A model generated the notes under the pieces. That model did not search any database. It was given only the letters and a program-made list of their open reading frames with translations, and had not been told where the DNA came from. From UBA5359 sp028699365 [NCBI: bacterium] (lineage in GTDB: Bacteria > UBP13 > UBA5359), in NCBI GenBank assembly GCA_028699365.1, contig JAQVUQ010000029.1:1-13708 (forward strand): a stretch of 13,708 bases of DNA, read 5' to 3'. Shown here one piece after another: positions 7,029 through 13,708 of this stretch. The position numbers and the translations under genes were made by a program. Within the stretch, counting starts at the first letter, position 1; each line of letters starts with the position of its first letter.

Positions 7029-9989
7029 ATGGAATCAAGAAACTTTGCCGGCTGGTTTGGCTGCGCGGTAATACTTCTCTGTATGTCTGCGGCCGGATTT
7101 TGTGAAGGTGCAGAGAAAGATTTCCTGTTAACAGAAAATGGGGTAAACAATATTGCCGGTTCAGAGTATAAAAATGCACCCGTTCTGAAGACCGGTGGTG
7201 ACTATTATGTAATGCCGGAATTTGCGCCTCTTTTTGCCTTGGAATATAATGAAAAAGGGACGGTTACGGCCCCAACACCCTTTACGTCCGGCATCCTCTG
7301 CAACGGCGATGCGTCTTTCAACTATAAAAGAACGCCGTTTCCGTACGCTTTTTGGACTGACAGATCTTTGGCATCACTGATTCTCGATCTGAAGAAGCAG
7401 TATTTCATATCCAAAGTAAGAGTTAAAATACTACTTGCTCCCAAGGTGCACGGTATATCGAGGATAGGCGTCTACACATGGGACGAAATGCTGGACGCAG
7501 GCTCCCAGCCACTGAAAGAGATTGAACTGCCGGTTAACGGATGGAACGAATTTTCTATTAATAAGGCAAGCGATAAGATTAAACTGGATTTCACCGCAAT
7601 GTCGGGCTGTCGCTATATGACAATTTCCGAGGTTGAAATCCGGGGCAAAGAGTCCTCTCAAGCGACAAATAAATCGGATACGCTTAAAAAAGACACACCG
7701 CAGGCAAAATCTGATGGTGTAAAAAATTACTTTGCATTCGACTTTGGAACTGTAGATTCACCCGTATGGAATGATTTTGTACCGGTCAGCGAAAAAACGG
7801 TGTATACAAAAGAAAAAGGCTACGGCTGGATTCCGTTTGCAAACGAAAAACCGCTTTTGGAGAGCTATTACGGCACAGGCTCAGCCGTTGTGCCGGGGCT
7901 TCTTTCCAGAGACCGGGGCAAAGAGGTTAAAGTATACGATAATTTATTCAGTGATTTTAACGGGGCACAACAGGCATATCACAGCCGGCTTGAGCAGGAG
8001 TTTGCCGTTGATATCAGGAACGGGCGCTATCTGTTATATTTATGCTCCGGTGATCTTGTCTATGCCAAACCGGGCAATATCTATGAACTGGTAGTTGATG
8101 CCGAGGGTAAACGAGCGATAAGCGGCGGTATCCGATACGATTATGACCTATGCTCGCGGGCGCAATTCGAAGTTGATGTTAAAGACGGGCAACTGAACCT
8201 TCGCTTTGGATGTGGCGGGGAGGAGTGGTTACGGAATTGGAACGTATGCGGTATGCTCATTCTGCCTTGTAATAACAGGGTTGAAAAGGCATCGGCGCAA
8301 GAAACAATAACAGAACTTGAAAAAGAGATAACTGTTGCAAGAGAGAATGCTTTCTCTGCACTCTTCAGAGAGGTCAAATATGAAGAGACGACCAAACTCT
8401 TTCCACTTGCCAAGTCTGATACAGACAGGGGATATATTTTATTCGTTCGCAATTGGATGAAAGCAATTTTCCCGGATACCGTTCCTCAAAAAGCAGAAGC
8501 AGAAATAGACGAACTTTCAATCTGGTGTTCACCGGGAGAATATGAGCCTGTAACATTAGGCGTTTATCCACTTGCAAACCTTGCTGCCGAGGTCGAAGCA
8601 AGCGATTTGGTCAGTCGTGAGAAAAATGTAATAGAAAAGAAAAATATAAGTATCAGGGTAACCGGCTATCTGCCTGAAAGAATTAAAGACGAGCGAAAAA
8701 CCGTGGGAGACTATACCTGTTATCTTGCTGACAGTTCATGGGGAACTTCATACATGAAGAAATTCCCCAAAATCCTTTGGCCATATACAGGGAAAATCGA
8801 TATAAACGAAACAAAGCAGCTCTGGCTGACGGTGCATGTTCCCAAGGCGGCAAAACCGGGTAAATACGAAGGAAGAGTTATATTTAAACCTCTTAACAAA
8901 CCGCAACAGGTAATACCGCTTAGCGTTACTGTATTTCCCATTAACCTGCTGAAATCAGATAGAGTGCAGGGGATGTATTGGTATGCGGGAATGACGGAGA
9001 CCTCTCAAGACAGGCAAAGAGAGCTGCTGGATATGGCTGAGCATGGAATTGGCTCGGTAGTTATTTGGCAGGTTCTACCTGAATTGAAGACGGAAGAAGG
9101 AAAACTTACTCTGGATTTTACGCTGCTTGATAAACTTGTTCGGGAGATAAAAGATGCAGGGCTAACCCAATATATACCGTTTTATACCGCTTCTCTTGTC
9201 GGCAAACTGAAATACCTGTGCAAAACGGGCGCAGTTAATATGTCTCTTGACGATGCGTATTCATATACGATCGGCGAAATCAATAAACACGCACAGGAGA
9301 ATAAATGGCCGCAAGTCCTCTTTTATCCTGTAGATGAAATCGGCAATAGCGCAAATTGCAGGGCTGAGTTTAAACACCTTGCGTCGCTGATAAAAAAAGA
9401 GCCGGGTGCAAAGGTATATTGCACCGTTAACAATTATGCTGCAGGTGTGGATTGTGCGGATACAATTGACTACTGGTGTGCTAATATCCGGATGTCGCAA
9501 GAGCAGGAGCAGGATGTTATTAAGCGGGGAAAGGTGCTCATGCGTTACGGCAATTCATTTAACTTCAATCCGCGCATCTCCAGGACGGTAAGTGGATTCG
9601 GGTTCTGGAGAATTCCGGCGGAGGCCATGTATTACTGGCATTATCAAGCTACCAACGGTGATCCGTTTACCGCGCTGGATACCAAATCCAGAGACTGGGT
9701 TTCATCTTATCCATCTCCTGACGGGCCAATAAATTCTATCGATTTTGAGGCAATCAGAGAAGGCATAGATGATATGAATTACATCTATACCCTCCGGATG
9801 TTTATGGATAAAGCAAAGAAGAGCGGCAAAGAAGAGCTTGCAAAGGGTGGCGAAACTATTCTTAAGGAGATTATCTCTTGTGATCCTTCGTATTCACAGT
9901 ATGATTTTGCGGGTGTGCCAAACGAGAAATATCATGAATGGCGATTGCGGATGGCGCAGGAGATAATGAAACTGCAAGCCGCTTTCTAG
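7029..9989 (+). CDS. exported DUF4091-type protein with two carbohydrate-binding-like domains (GH123-like)
   Basis: 986 aa. ATG 7029 follows GAGAGGGA (7016-7023); upstream ATG 7014 and TTG 6999 lack a good ribosome site. Residues 1-28 form a signal peptide (basic start, hydrophobic run WFGCAVILLCMSAAGF), probably cleaved near CEGA-EKD. I see no canonical lipobox. Residues about 50-208 resemble a discoidin/galactose-binding beta-sandwich (ASLILDLKKQYFISKVRVKI). A Lys/Thr/Ser-rich linker follows, then about 233-420 (FAFDFGTVDSPVWNDFVPV, later KGYGWIP) resembles the beta-sandwich seen in rhamnogalacturonan-esterase and YXIM-type proteins. A short charged helical stretch (about 430-455) leads to the DUF4091 region (about 560-980), a TIM-barrel-like family related to GH123. 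Asp769-Glu770 in YPVDEI could be the acidic pair used in GH123-type substrate-assisted catalysis, and SIDFEAIREGIDDMNYIYTLR is the typical C-terminal block. The true substrate is unknown. The gene is clearly AT-richer than the left-hand genes. Confidence 0.85.
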   Translation: MESRNFAGWFGCAVILLCMSAAGFCEGAEKDFLLTENGVNNIAGSEYKNAPVLKTGGDYYVMPEFAPLFALEYNEKGTVTAPTPFTSGILCNGDASFNYKRTPFPYAFWTDRSLASLILDLKKQYFISKVRVKILLAPKVHGISRIGVYTWDEMLDAGSQPLKEIELPVNGWNEFSINKASDKIKLDFTAMSGCRYMTISEVEIRGKESSQATNKSDTLKKDTPQAKSDGVKNYFAFDFGTVDSPVWNDFVPVSEKTVYTKEKGYGWIPFANEKPLLESYYGTGSAVVPGLLSRDRGKEVKVYDNLFSDFNGAQQAYHSRLEQEFAVDIRNGRYLLYLCSGDLVYAKPGNIYELVVDAEGKRAISGGIRYDYDLCSRAQFEVDVKDGQLNLRFGCGGEEWLRNWNVCGMLILPCNNRVEKASAQETITELEKEITVARENAFSALFREVKYEETTKLFPLAKSDTDRGYILFVRNWMKAIFPDTVPQKAEAEIDELSIWCSPGEYEPVTLGVYPLANLAAEVEASDLVSREKNVIEKKNISIRVTGYLPERIKDERKTVGDYTCYLADSSWGTSYMKKFPKILWPYTGKIDINETKQLWLTVHVPKAAKPGKYEGRVIFKPLNKPQQVIPLSVTVFPINLLKSDRVQGMYWYAGMTETSQDRQRELLDMAEHGIGSVVIWQVLPELKTEEGKLTLDFTLLDKLVREIKDAGLTQYIPFYTASLVGKLKYLCKTGAVNMSLDDAYSYTIGEINKHAQENKWPQVLFYPVDEIGNSANCRAEFKHLASLIKKEPGAKVYCTVNNYAAGVDCADTIDYWCANIRMSQEQEQDVIKRGKVLMRYGNSFNFNPRISRTVSGFGFWRIPAEAMYYWHYQATNGDPFTALDTKSRDWVSSYPSPDGPINSIDFEAIREGIDDMNYIYTLRMFMDKAKKSGKEELAKGGETILKEIISCDPSYSQYDFAGVPNEKYHEWRLRMAQEIMKLQAAF

Positions 9990-10054
9990 AATTTGGTACT
10001 TTTTCTCTGTAGAGACTTCTCCAGCATACTTAAGACAAGGGAGATTGCCAAGCA

Positions 10055-11320
10055 ATGGAATTGACTCAAGACAAAGGATTATTGAATCTGGCCATGTACG
10101 GTGGCACGAAAGTCAGGATCAGGCCCTGGTCGGGACGATCCCTGTTGGGAGAAGACGAGCGAGCAGCCGTAAACGCCCTTTTCGATGAAGCCATAAGGAC
10201 AGGCAGTGTCTTCGGCTATAACGGGCCGGAGGAAGAAGCCTACTGCCGCGAATTTGCAGAATACATGGGCGGCGGCTATGCCGATGCCGTCAACTCCGGC
10301 ACTACGGCCGTATATACGGCCCTGCGCGCCCTTAAACCCGAACCCTTCACCGAGGTCATAGTCAGCCCCATAACCGATCCGGGCGGTATGATGCCCATAG
10401 TGCTGTGCAATTGCATACCTGTCATAGCCGATACCGCCCCCGGCAGCTACAACGTGGGGCCGGAACAGATAAAGGAGCTTATATCCCCCCTTGCCAGTGC
10501 CATCATAGTGGCCCACATAGGAGGAGAACCGGCCGATATAGAAGGCATCGTCGCTATAGCTCGCCGGCACGGCATACCTGTTATAGAAGACTGCGCCCAG
10601 GCACACGGGGCAGAGATCGACGGGCAAAAGGCAGGCACATTCGGCGACATAGCAGCCTTCTCCACTATGTCCGGCAAGCATCACTGCACCGGAAGCCAGG
10701 GCGGAGTGGTCTATACCAGGGATGAAGAACTGTATAACAGTGCCAGACGATGCTCGGATAGAGGCAAGCCGTTTGGGCTGCCGAACGGAAGCAGCAACTG
10801 CACAGCCGCACTTAATCTCAATCTTAACGATCTGTCGGCAGCAATAGGCAGAGTACAGCTAAGAAAGCTTCCCGATATAATCAAGCGTCGTCAATATGTA
10901 GCCGCAAAAATCAGCCAGGGCATTAAAGAACTCAAGCTGGTGACAGTGCCCGATATCCTGCCGGGGGCTGAGCCGAGCTACTGGTTTATGCGGTTGGGAT
11001 TCAACGTTGATGCCGCTACCTGCAGTAAAGAGACGTTCTGCCAGGCTTTGCAGGCGGAAGGTATACCGGTATTAGCCAGTTACAGGCATATGCCCCACAC
11101 CATGGAGTGGTTTACCAGGCGGCAGGTATTCGGCAATAGCGGATATCCCTGGACATCACCCCTTTACCCGGGTAACGCCGACAGGATCTTCACCTGCCCC
11201 AATGCCGTAGCCGCTACGGACAAGCAGTTCAATCTCAGCATCCATGAAGGGTGGGGAGAAGAGGAGATTAGGGATACCTTGCAGGCATTATGCAAGTTGG
11301 AAGAAGCATTCGCTGAATAA
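10055..11320 (+). CDS. DegT/DnrJ/EryC1/StrS-family PLP aminotransferase
   Basis: 421 aa. ATG 10055 has AAGGGAG (10037-10043) 11 nt upstream, a slightly long spacing. Fold-type I landmarks are present: SGTTA (81-85) for the PLP phosphate, IEDCAQAHGA with Asp179, and SGKHHCTGSQGG with Lys208 as the Schiff-base lysine, then LNLNDLSAAIGRVQLRKL typical of the family. Members transfer an amino group from glutamate or glutamine to keto-sugars or cyclic keto-polyols, and some act as dehydratases or lyases. It is cytoplasmic. Usually a Gfo/Idh-type dehydrogenase makes the keto substrate, but none is in this window. The gene uses many ATA isoleucine codons, unlike the GC-rich left block. The 65-nt gap before it shows no terminator, so read-through from the DUF4091 gene is likely. 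Confidence 0.88.
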   Translation: MELTQDKGLLNLAMYGGTKVRIRPWSGRSLLGEDERAAVNALFDEAIRTGSVFGYNGPEEEAYCREFAEYMGGGYADAVNSGTTAVYTALRALKPEPFTEVIVSPITDPGGMMPIVLCNCIPVIADTAPGSYNVGPEQIKELISPLASAIIVAHIGGEPADIEGIVAIARRHGIPVIEDCAQAHGAEIDGQKAGTFGDIAAFSTMSGKHHCTGSQGGVVYTRDEELYNSARRCSDRGKPFGLPNGSSNCTAALNLNLNDLSAAIGRVQLRKLPDIIKRRQYVAAKISQGIKELKLVTVPDILPGAEPSYWFMRLGFNVDAATCSKETFCQALQAEGIPVLASYRHMPHTMEWFTRRQVFGNSGYPWTSPLYPGNADRIFTCPNAVAATDKQFNLSIHEGWGEEEIRDTLQALCKLEEAFAE

Positions 11321-11373
11321 TAGATCTCCTGAATATAGAGCGCAAGATAACAGCCGGGACCAACGCCATACTC

Positions 11374-11395
11374 TCCGTCCGCAAAAAGGAACGGA
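11374..11395 (+). other. small hairpin in the leader of the beta-helix gene
   Basis: TCCGTCC (11374-11380) pairs with GGAACGGA (11388-11395) leaving one bulged A and the loop gcaaaaa. No U-run follows, so it is not an intrinsic terminator. It lies in a 134-nt leader before the beta-helix gene and could be a leader structure or chance. Confidence 0.2.
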
Positions 11396-11454
11396 TAGCA
11401 GGATAGTGAAAGAGAATAAATCCATGCCGAACGGCAAACTAAGGAGAGTTTAAC

Positions 11455-12696
11455 ATGAAGGTAAATGAAAACCCATGCAGAGTCAGGTTCCTGCGTCAAT
11501 TTTCAAGCCTTATGACGGTCTTTGCACTTCTGGCTATCGTGCCGCAGCCGGTGCGTGCCGCCTATGTCCCGCCAGTGCCGTCATATGAAGTAAGTGAATT
11601 GACTGACGGCACCTACCAGGTCAGGAGGGTCTCAAACGGCGGCATCATAGCAACCTCGACGACGGATGTTGCCGTCTGCGTGAATGCGGCTTTGAATGAT
11701 ACGGTGGATAACGCGCCGCTAAGAGGGGCGAACATCACTTTCACGGCCAACGAATTCACGATTTTGAATCCGATAGTGATACCGGCGGCTAATGACGCGC
11801 AGTATTATTTTTCCGGACTTCAGTCCGCCAGCAGAACGTATGGCACCATACTGAAAGCCGGCACGACTTTTCCCACTAACAGGTACATGTTTGAATGCGT
11901 TGCGGCAGTCGGATCGAATAAAAGACCGTGTATGGATATCAGCGGATTCTATCTGTACAATCCGAACTTTGCCACCATCAATATCGGGGGAATCAAATAT
12001 GAATCTGACCGTGCCTCAATAGAAGAAAGGCTGGCAGTCAAGCAAGTCGTGGGCAATTATTTGTGGCGTGGGCTTCACGTCATCGGTCCGGCCGATTATT
12101 TCATGTTGAAAAATATAACCTTTTATGACGCCAATGCTGCCTTTATCGGCGACAGGGATTTTATCTTTGAACAGGGAGAACATGCCGGCAAGCCGTCATA
12201 CGGCACATGCACGGCGTTAGTCTCTTCGCATTCCGGGACAATGACCAACGCCTTTGATCTTGCATGCACTTACTGTAGATACTTTAACATATCAGTGATC
12301 AGCGGGAGATATACCGAAGCACCGATCAAGCTGGCGAAATCCTGGTCTAATGATTTCTATGGGATTACAGTTAACGCTACTGCTATAGAAACCAGTGAAG
12401 CGGCTGTGCTCTTTGATGCCGTGGATTCGACCAATCCCCAGACGTATGACAATCATTTATACGATGCAAGAGCTGTGAACTGTCCTTATGCGCTCAAATT
12501 CAAGAATAATGCTTTGAGAAACTATATTAAGATATCCTATTACGAGGGCTTCCCGACTATTCATGATGCCGGGCATAATTCTACGGCCGATACCCAAAGC
12601 ACCATTGTAATCCTGCCGGGATTGCAGCCTGTGAGTGTTGTGAATCAGCCCATAACCTCCACCAACAGCCTTGTCCGTATCATCGATGAAAGATAG
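11455..12696 (+). CDS. exported beta-helix (pectate-lyase-fold-like) protein, function unknown
   Basis: 413 aa. ATG 11455 has an excellent AAGGAG (11441-11446) eight bases upstream. Residues 1-35 are a signal peptide: basic RVRFLRQF, hydrophobic LMTVFALLAIV, cleavage probably after VRA (residue 35). The mature part is rich in short beta-strand-like repeats with Asn ladders (ANITFTANEFTILNPIVIP, YFMLKNITFYDANAAFI, NDFYGITVNATAIE). This is the texture of a right-handed beta-helix as in pectate-lyase superfamily and viral tail-spike proteins. I cannot point to a catalytic triad. It may be a polysaccharide lyase or hydrolase, or a non-catalytic surface/binding protein. It is the last gene of the same-strand accessory block, 134 nt after the DegT gene. 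I do not recognise a named family. Confidence 0.75.
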   Translation: MKVNENPCRVRFLRQFSSLMTVFALLAIVPQPVRAAYVPPVPSYEVSELTDGTYQVRRVSNGGIIATSTTDVAVCVNAALNDTVDNAPLRGANITFTANEFTILNPIVIPAANDAQYYFSGLQSASRTYGTILKAGTTFPTNRYMFECVAAVGSNKRPCMDISGFYLYNPNFATINIGGIKYESDRASIEERLAVKQVVGNYLWRGLHVIGPADYFMLKNITFYDANAAFIGDRDFIFEQGEHAGKPSYGTCTALVSSHSGTMTNAFDLACTYCRYFNISVISGRYTEAPIKLAKSWSNDFYGITVNATAIETSEAAVLFDAVDSTNPQTYDNHLYDARAVNCPYALKFKNNALRNYIKISYYEGFPTIHDAGHNSTADTQSTIVILPGLQPVSVVNQPITSTNSLVRIIDER

Positions 12697-12715
12697 AGAA
12701 TCAGGGAGACAGGTC

Positions 12716-12744
12716 TTGTGATTTGAAGCGAGTCACTGTAAAAT
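12716..12744 (+). promoter_or_regulatory. sigma70-like promoter
   Basis: TTGTGA (12716-12721) and TAAAAT (12739-12744) are separated by exactly 17 nt. They match the -35 and -10 consensus at 4/6 and 5/6 positions. They lie 20 nt after the beta-helix stop codon and about 48 nt before the GTG of the small membrane-protein frame, so they could start its transcript. Confidence 0.45.
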
Positions 12745-12749
12745 AGCCG

Positions 12750-12839
12750 TATGCTCAGATCGCTGGGAATAGAATACCCTGGAGATGTCTGGTGGTTGAG
12801 AGAAAAATCATGACGCTCATTTATCGGGTATTGAGCATA
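12750..12839 (+). repeat. nested inverted repeat around the start of the small membrane-protein frame
   Basis: TATGCTCA (12750-12757) is the exact reverse complement of TGAGCATA (12832-12839), and AATACCC (12773-12779) of GGGTATT (12826-12832). The right arm is nearly continuous over 14 nt, while the left arm is split by 15 nt. The transcript could fold so that the start region at 12792-12812 lies in the enclosed loop. It may be a leader structure or the scar of an insertion into the left arm. Confidence 0.4.
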
Positions 12840-13123
12840 TATCTGCTGGTTCGTATCCTGGAGTTTCTGCCGTCAGTAATAAGCTCTTTCTCCCCGATGA
12901 ATATGCGAATGATGCAACAGATAAAGATATCATAGCCGGACAGTATTTACTCGGGCTTGCTCCGATTATCAGTGGCGCTTATATCCTGGTCACTGCTGAG
13001 CAGGCATCCGCCCAGGCAGGTCTGATCGCATATGCCGTCACAGGGCTCCACGTGGATGGTCGTTCTGGTACCCGGAAAATGCGTCTCTATTTCATCGTCG
13101 ATAATATCGGTAAGGCGATGTGA
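12792..13123 (+). pseudogene. small two-helix membrane protein, apparently frameshifted
   Basis: Frame one starts at GTG 12792 (GGAG at 12781-12784, 7 nt before; alternative ATG 12810), encodes 47 aa and stops at TAG 12933-12935. It contains one hydrophobic helix, VLSIYLLVRILEFLPSVIS. The neighbouring frame, open through 13121-13123, then encodes DEYANDATDKDIIAGQYLLG and APIISGAYILVTAEQ, a polar linker and a second hydrophobic helix. Adding one C to the CCCC run at 12892-12895 joins the two without a break (SSFSP-DEYAND). The joined product looks like the common small two-helix membrane proteins. Either the gene is decayed, the run carries a sequencing/assembly error, or the 47-aa frame alone is real. 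The second half overlaps the 3' end of the - strand transporter gene by about 177 nt, so its true end is uncertain. I do not recognise a named family. Confidence 0.45.
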
Positions 13124-13708
13124 ATCCGCTACGGAAAGATCCTTTTCCACTATCAGATGGAACTCCACAAAGCGCAGGGCGCCGTTCTTTCGGGTATGCA
13201 GGTGATGTATGCCGCGTATCGACGGTCCCAGGCCGGCGATATACTCGCGGATCCAGGCTTCTTCTTCGGGCAGACTTACATCAAGTAGATCTTTTGCCGA
13301 TTCCAGCGTCAGATGCCAGGCAGCTCGTATGATCAGCAGGGCCACGGCTATGGCGGCCAACGGGTCCAGCCAGAGTAGATTCACACCCGGGAAGAGCCTG
13401 CTCCCAGCCAGGATGATGATCAATCCGGCCATAACTCCCGCTGAGGTGTAGACATCCGTGCGCAGATGCCAGGCATCCGCCTGAAGGGCTACGGAGCAGG
13501 TTGCTCTTCCAACCTTGAACAGCCGCTTAGAGACGATGATGTTTACTACCGACGAGACGAACATAACGACTACGCCCCAGCCTACAGCTTCGATCTCCCG
13601 GGGATGCAGCAGTTTGCCTGCCGCTTCGTAGATTATCCAGCCTGACGCCAGGAATATCAGCAGAGCCTCGACCGTGCCGGAAATGTTCTCCACCTTGCCG
13701 TGCCCGAA
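12947..13708 (-). CDS. cation diffusion facilitator (CDF) family transporter, 5' end missing
   Basis: The gene runs off the right edge; the first visible codons read FGHGKVENISGT, the conserved motif after TM3 of CDF proteins, so the ATG at 13693 is internal rather than a start. CDF proteins export Zn2+, Fe2+, Co2+ or Mn2+ from the cytoplasm in exchange for protons. Counting from Met 13693 as 1, four hydrophobic stretches (about 7-24, 36-55, 83-101 and 103-122) are visible, with the TM5 metal-site motif AWHLRTD (His76, Asp80). The first half of the metal site, in TM2, lies outside. A cytoplasmic domain follows (about 125-217; SIRGIHHLHTRKNG), ending at the usual IHVEP. Beyond it is an unusual tail with CX3CX3CX3C (Cys218, 222, 226, 230) and 18 further residues. 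The gene converges on the small membrane-protein frame; the stop is at 12947-12949. Confidence 0.9.
   Translation of the reverse strand, partial: FGHGKVENISGTVEALLIFLASGWIIYEAAGKLLHPREIEAVGWGVVVMFVSSVVNIIVSKRLFKVGRATCSVALQADAWHLRTDVYTSAGVMAGLIIILAGSRLFPGVNLLWLDPLAAIAVALLIIRAAWHLTLESAKDLLDVSLPEEEAWIREYIAGLGPSIRGIHHLHTRKNGALRFVEFHLIVEKDLSVADSHRLTDIIDDEIETHFPGTRTTIHVEPCDGICDQTCLGGCLLSSDQDISATDNRSKPE

Noticed and set aside
10012-10030. GAGACTT and CATACT words before the DegT gene, also present in the GH38 leader
   Set aside because: The spacing between the words differs (6 versus 14 nt) and neither box A nor box B accompanies them.
9990-10054. Terminator between the DUF4091 and DegT genes (CTCTGTAGAG and a T-run)
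   Set aside because: The T-run precedes the short palindrome instead of following it and the stem is only four pairs.
11341-11400. Possible riboswitch (some resemblance to cyclic-di-GMP-I elements) before the beta-helix gene
   Set aside because: Only isolated GGGAC- and GCAAA-like words are present; the two-helix architecture and tetraloop-receptor of that class cannot be drawn.

Overview
The window is bacterial DNA read with the standard bacterial code. The organism is unlikely to be a classical model phylum. The strongest lineage clue is a prepilin-like protein of the H-X9-DG (DUF1559-type) family whose N-terminus ([24 protein letters not shown], here split for length: [12 protein letters not shown] then [12 protein letters not shown]) has the form typical of Armatimonadota, Lentisphaerota, Planctomycetota and related groups. 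It sits beside a DUF4091-type secreted protein and an AraC-type regulator. The left-hand pair of genes ('quinate 5-dehydrogenase'-type protein plus PatA-like aminotransferase) recalls clostridial/Peptococcaceae-type genomes. An Armatimonadota-like bacterium fits both, but this is inference.

Layout. (1) Left core block, 1-2392, GC-rich: the 3' end of a DusB-type tRNA-dihydrouridine synthase, then a protein of the family catalogued as 'quinate 5-dehydrogenase', overlapped by 14 nt by a PLP-dependent class III aminotransferase resembling putrescine aminotransferase. (2) Accessory carbohydrate block, about 2400-12700, visibly AT-richer and all on the + strand: an AraC-family regulator, a cytoplasmic GH38 alpha-mannosidase, an H-X9-DG prepilin-like protein, a large exported DUF4091 protein with two carbohydrate-binding-like domains, a DegT/DnrJ/EryC1/StrS sugar aminotransferase, and an exported beta-helix (pectate-lyase-fold-like) protein. 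(3) Right block, 12700-13708: a short + strand membrane-protein reading frame with its own sigma70-like promoter and an apparent one-base frameshift. It converges on a cation diffusion facilitator gene on the - strand whose 5' end lies outside the window.

How the genes may work together. The accessory block looks like a regulated set for sensing and processing a mannose-containing or otherwise complex glycan. Exported proteins (DUF4091, beta-helix) would act outside the cell, GH38 would act inside, and the DegT enzyme would aminate a keto-sugar or act on a related cyclic keto compound. No sugar transporter is present. The non-coding leaders of the GH38 and prepilin genes share two sequence boxes, and the prepilin leader also carries a 14-bp perfect palindrome. 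These are candidate operators for the AraC-type regulator encoded immediately upstream. The function of the block as a unit is inference.

No tRNA, rRNA, CRISPR array, insertion sequence or convincing intrinsic terminator was found. No gene-free stretch exceeds about 250 bases.
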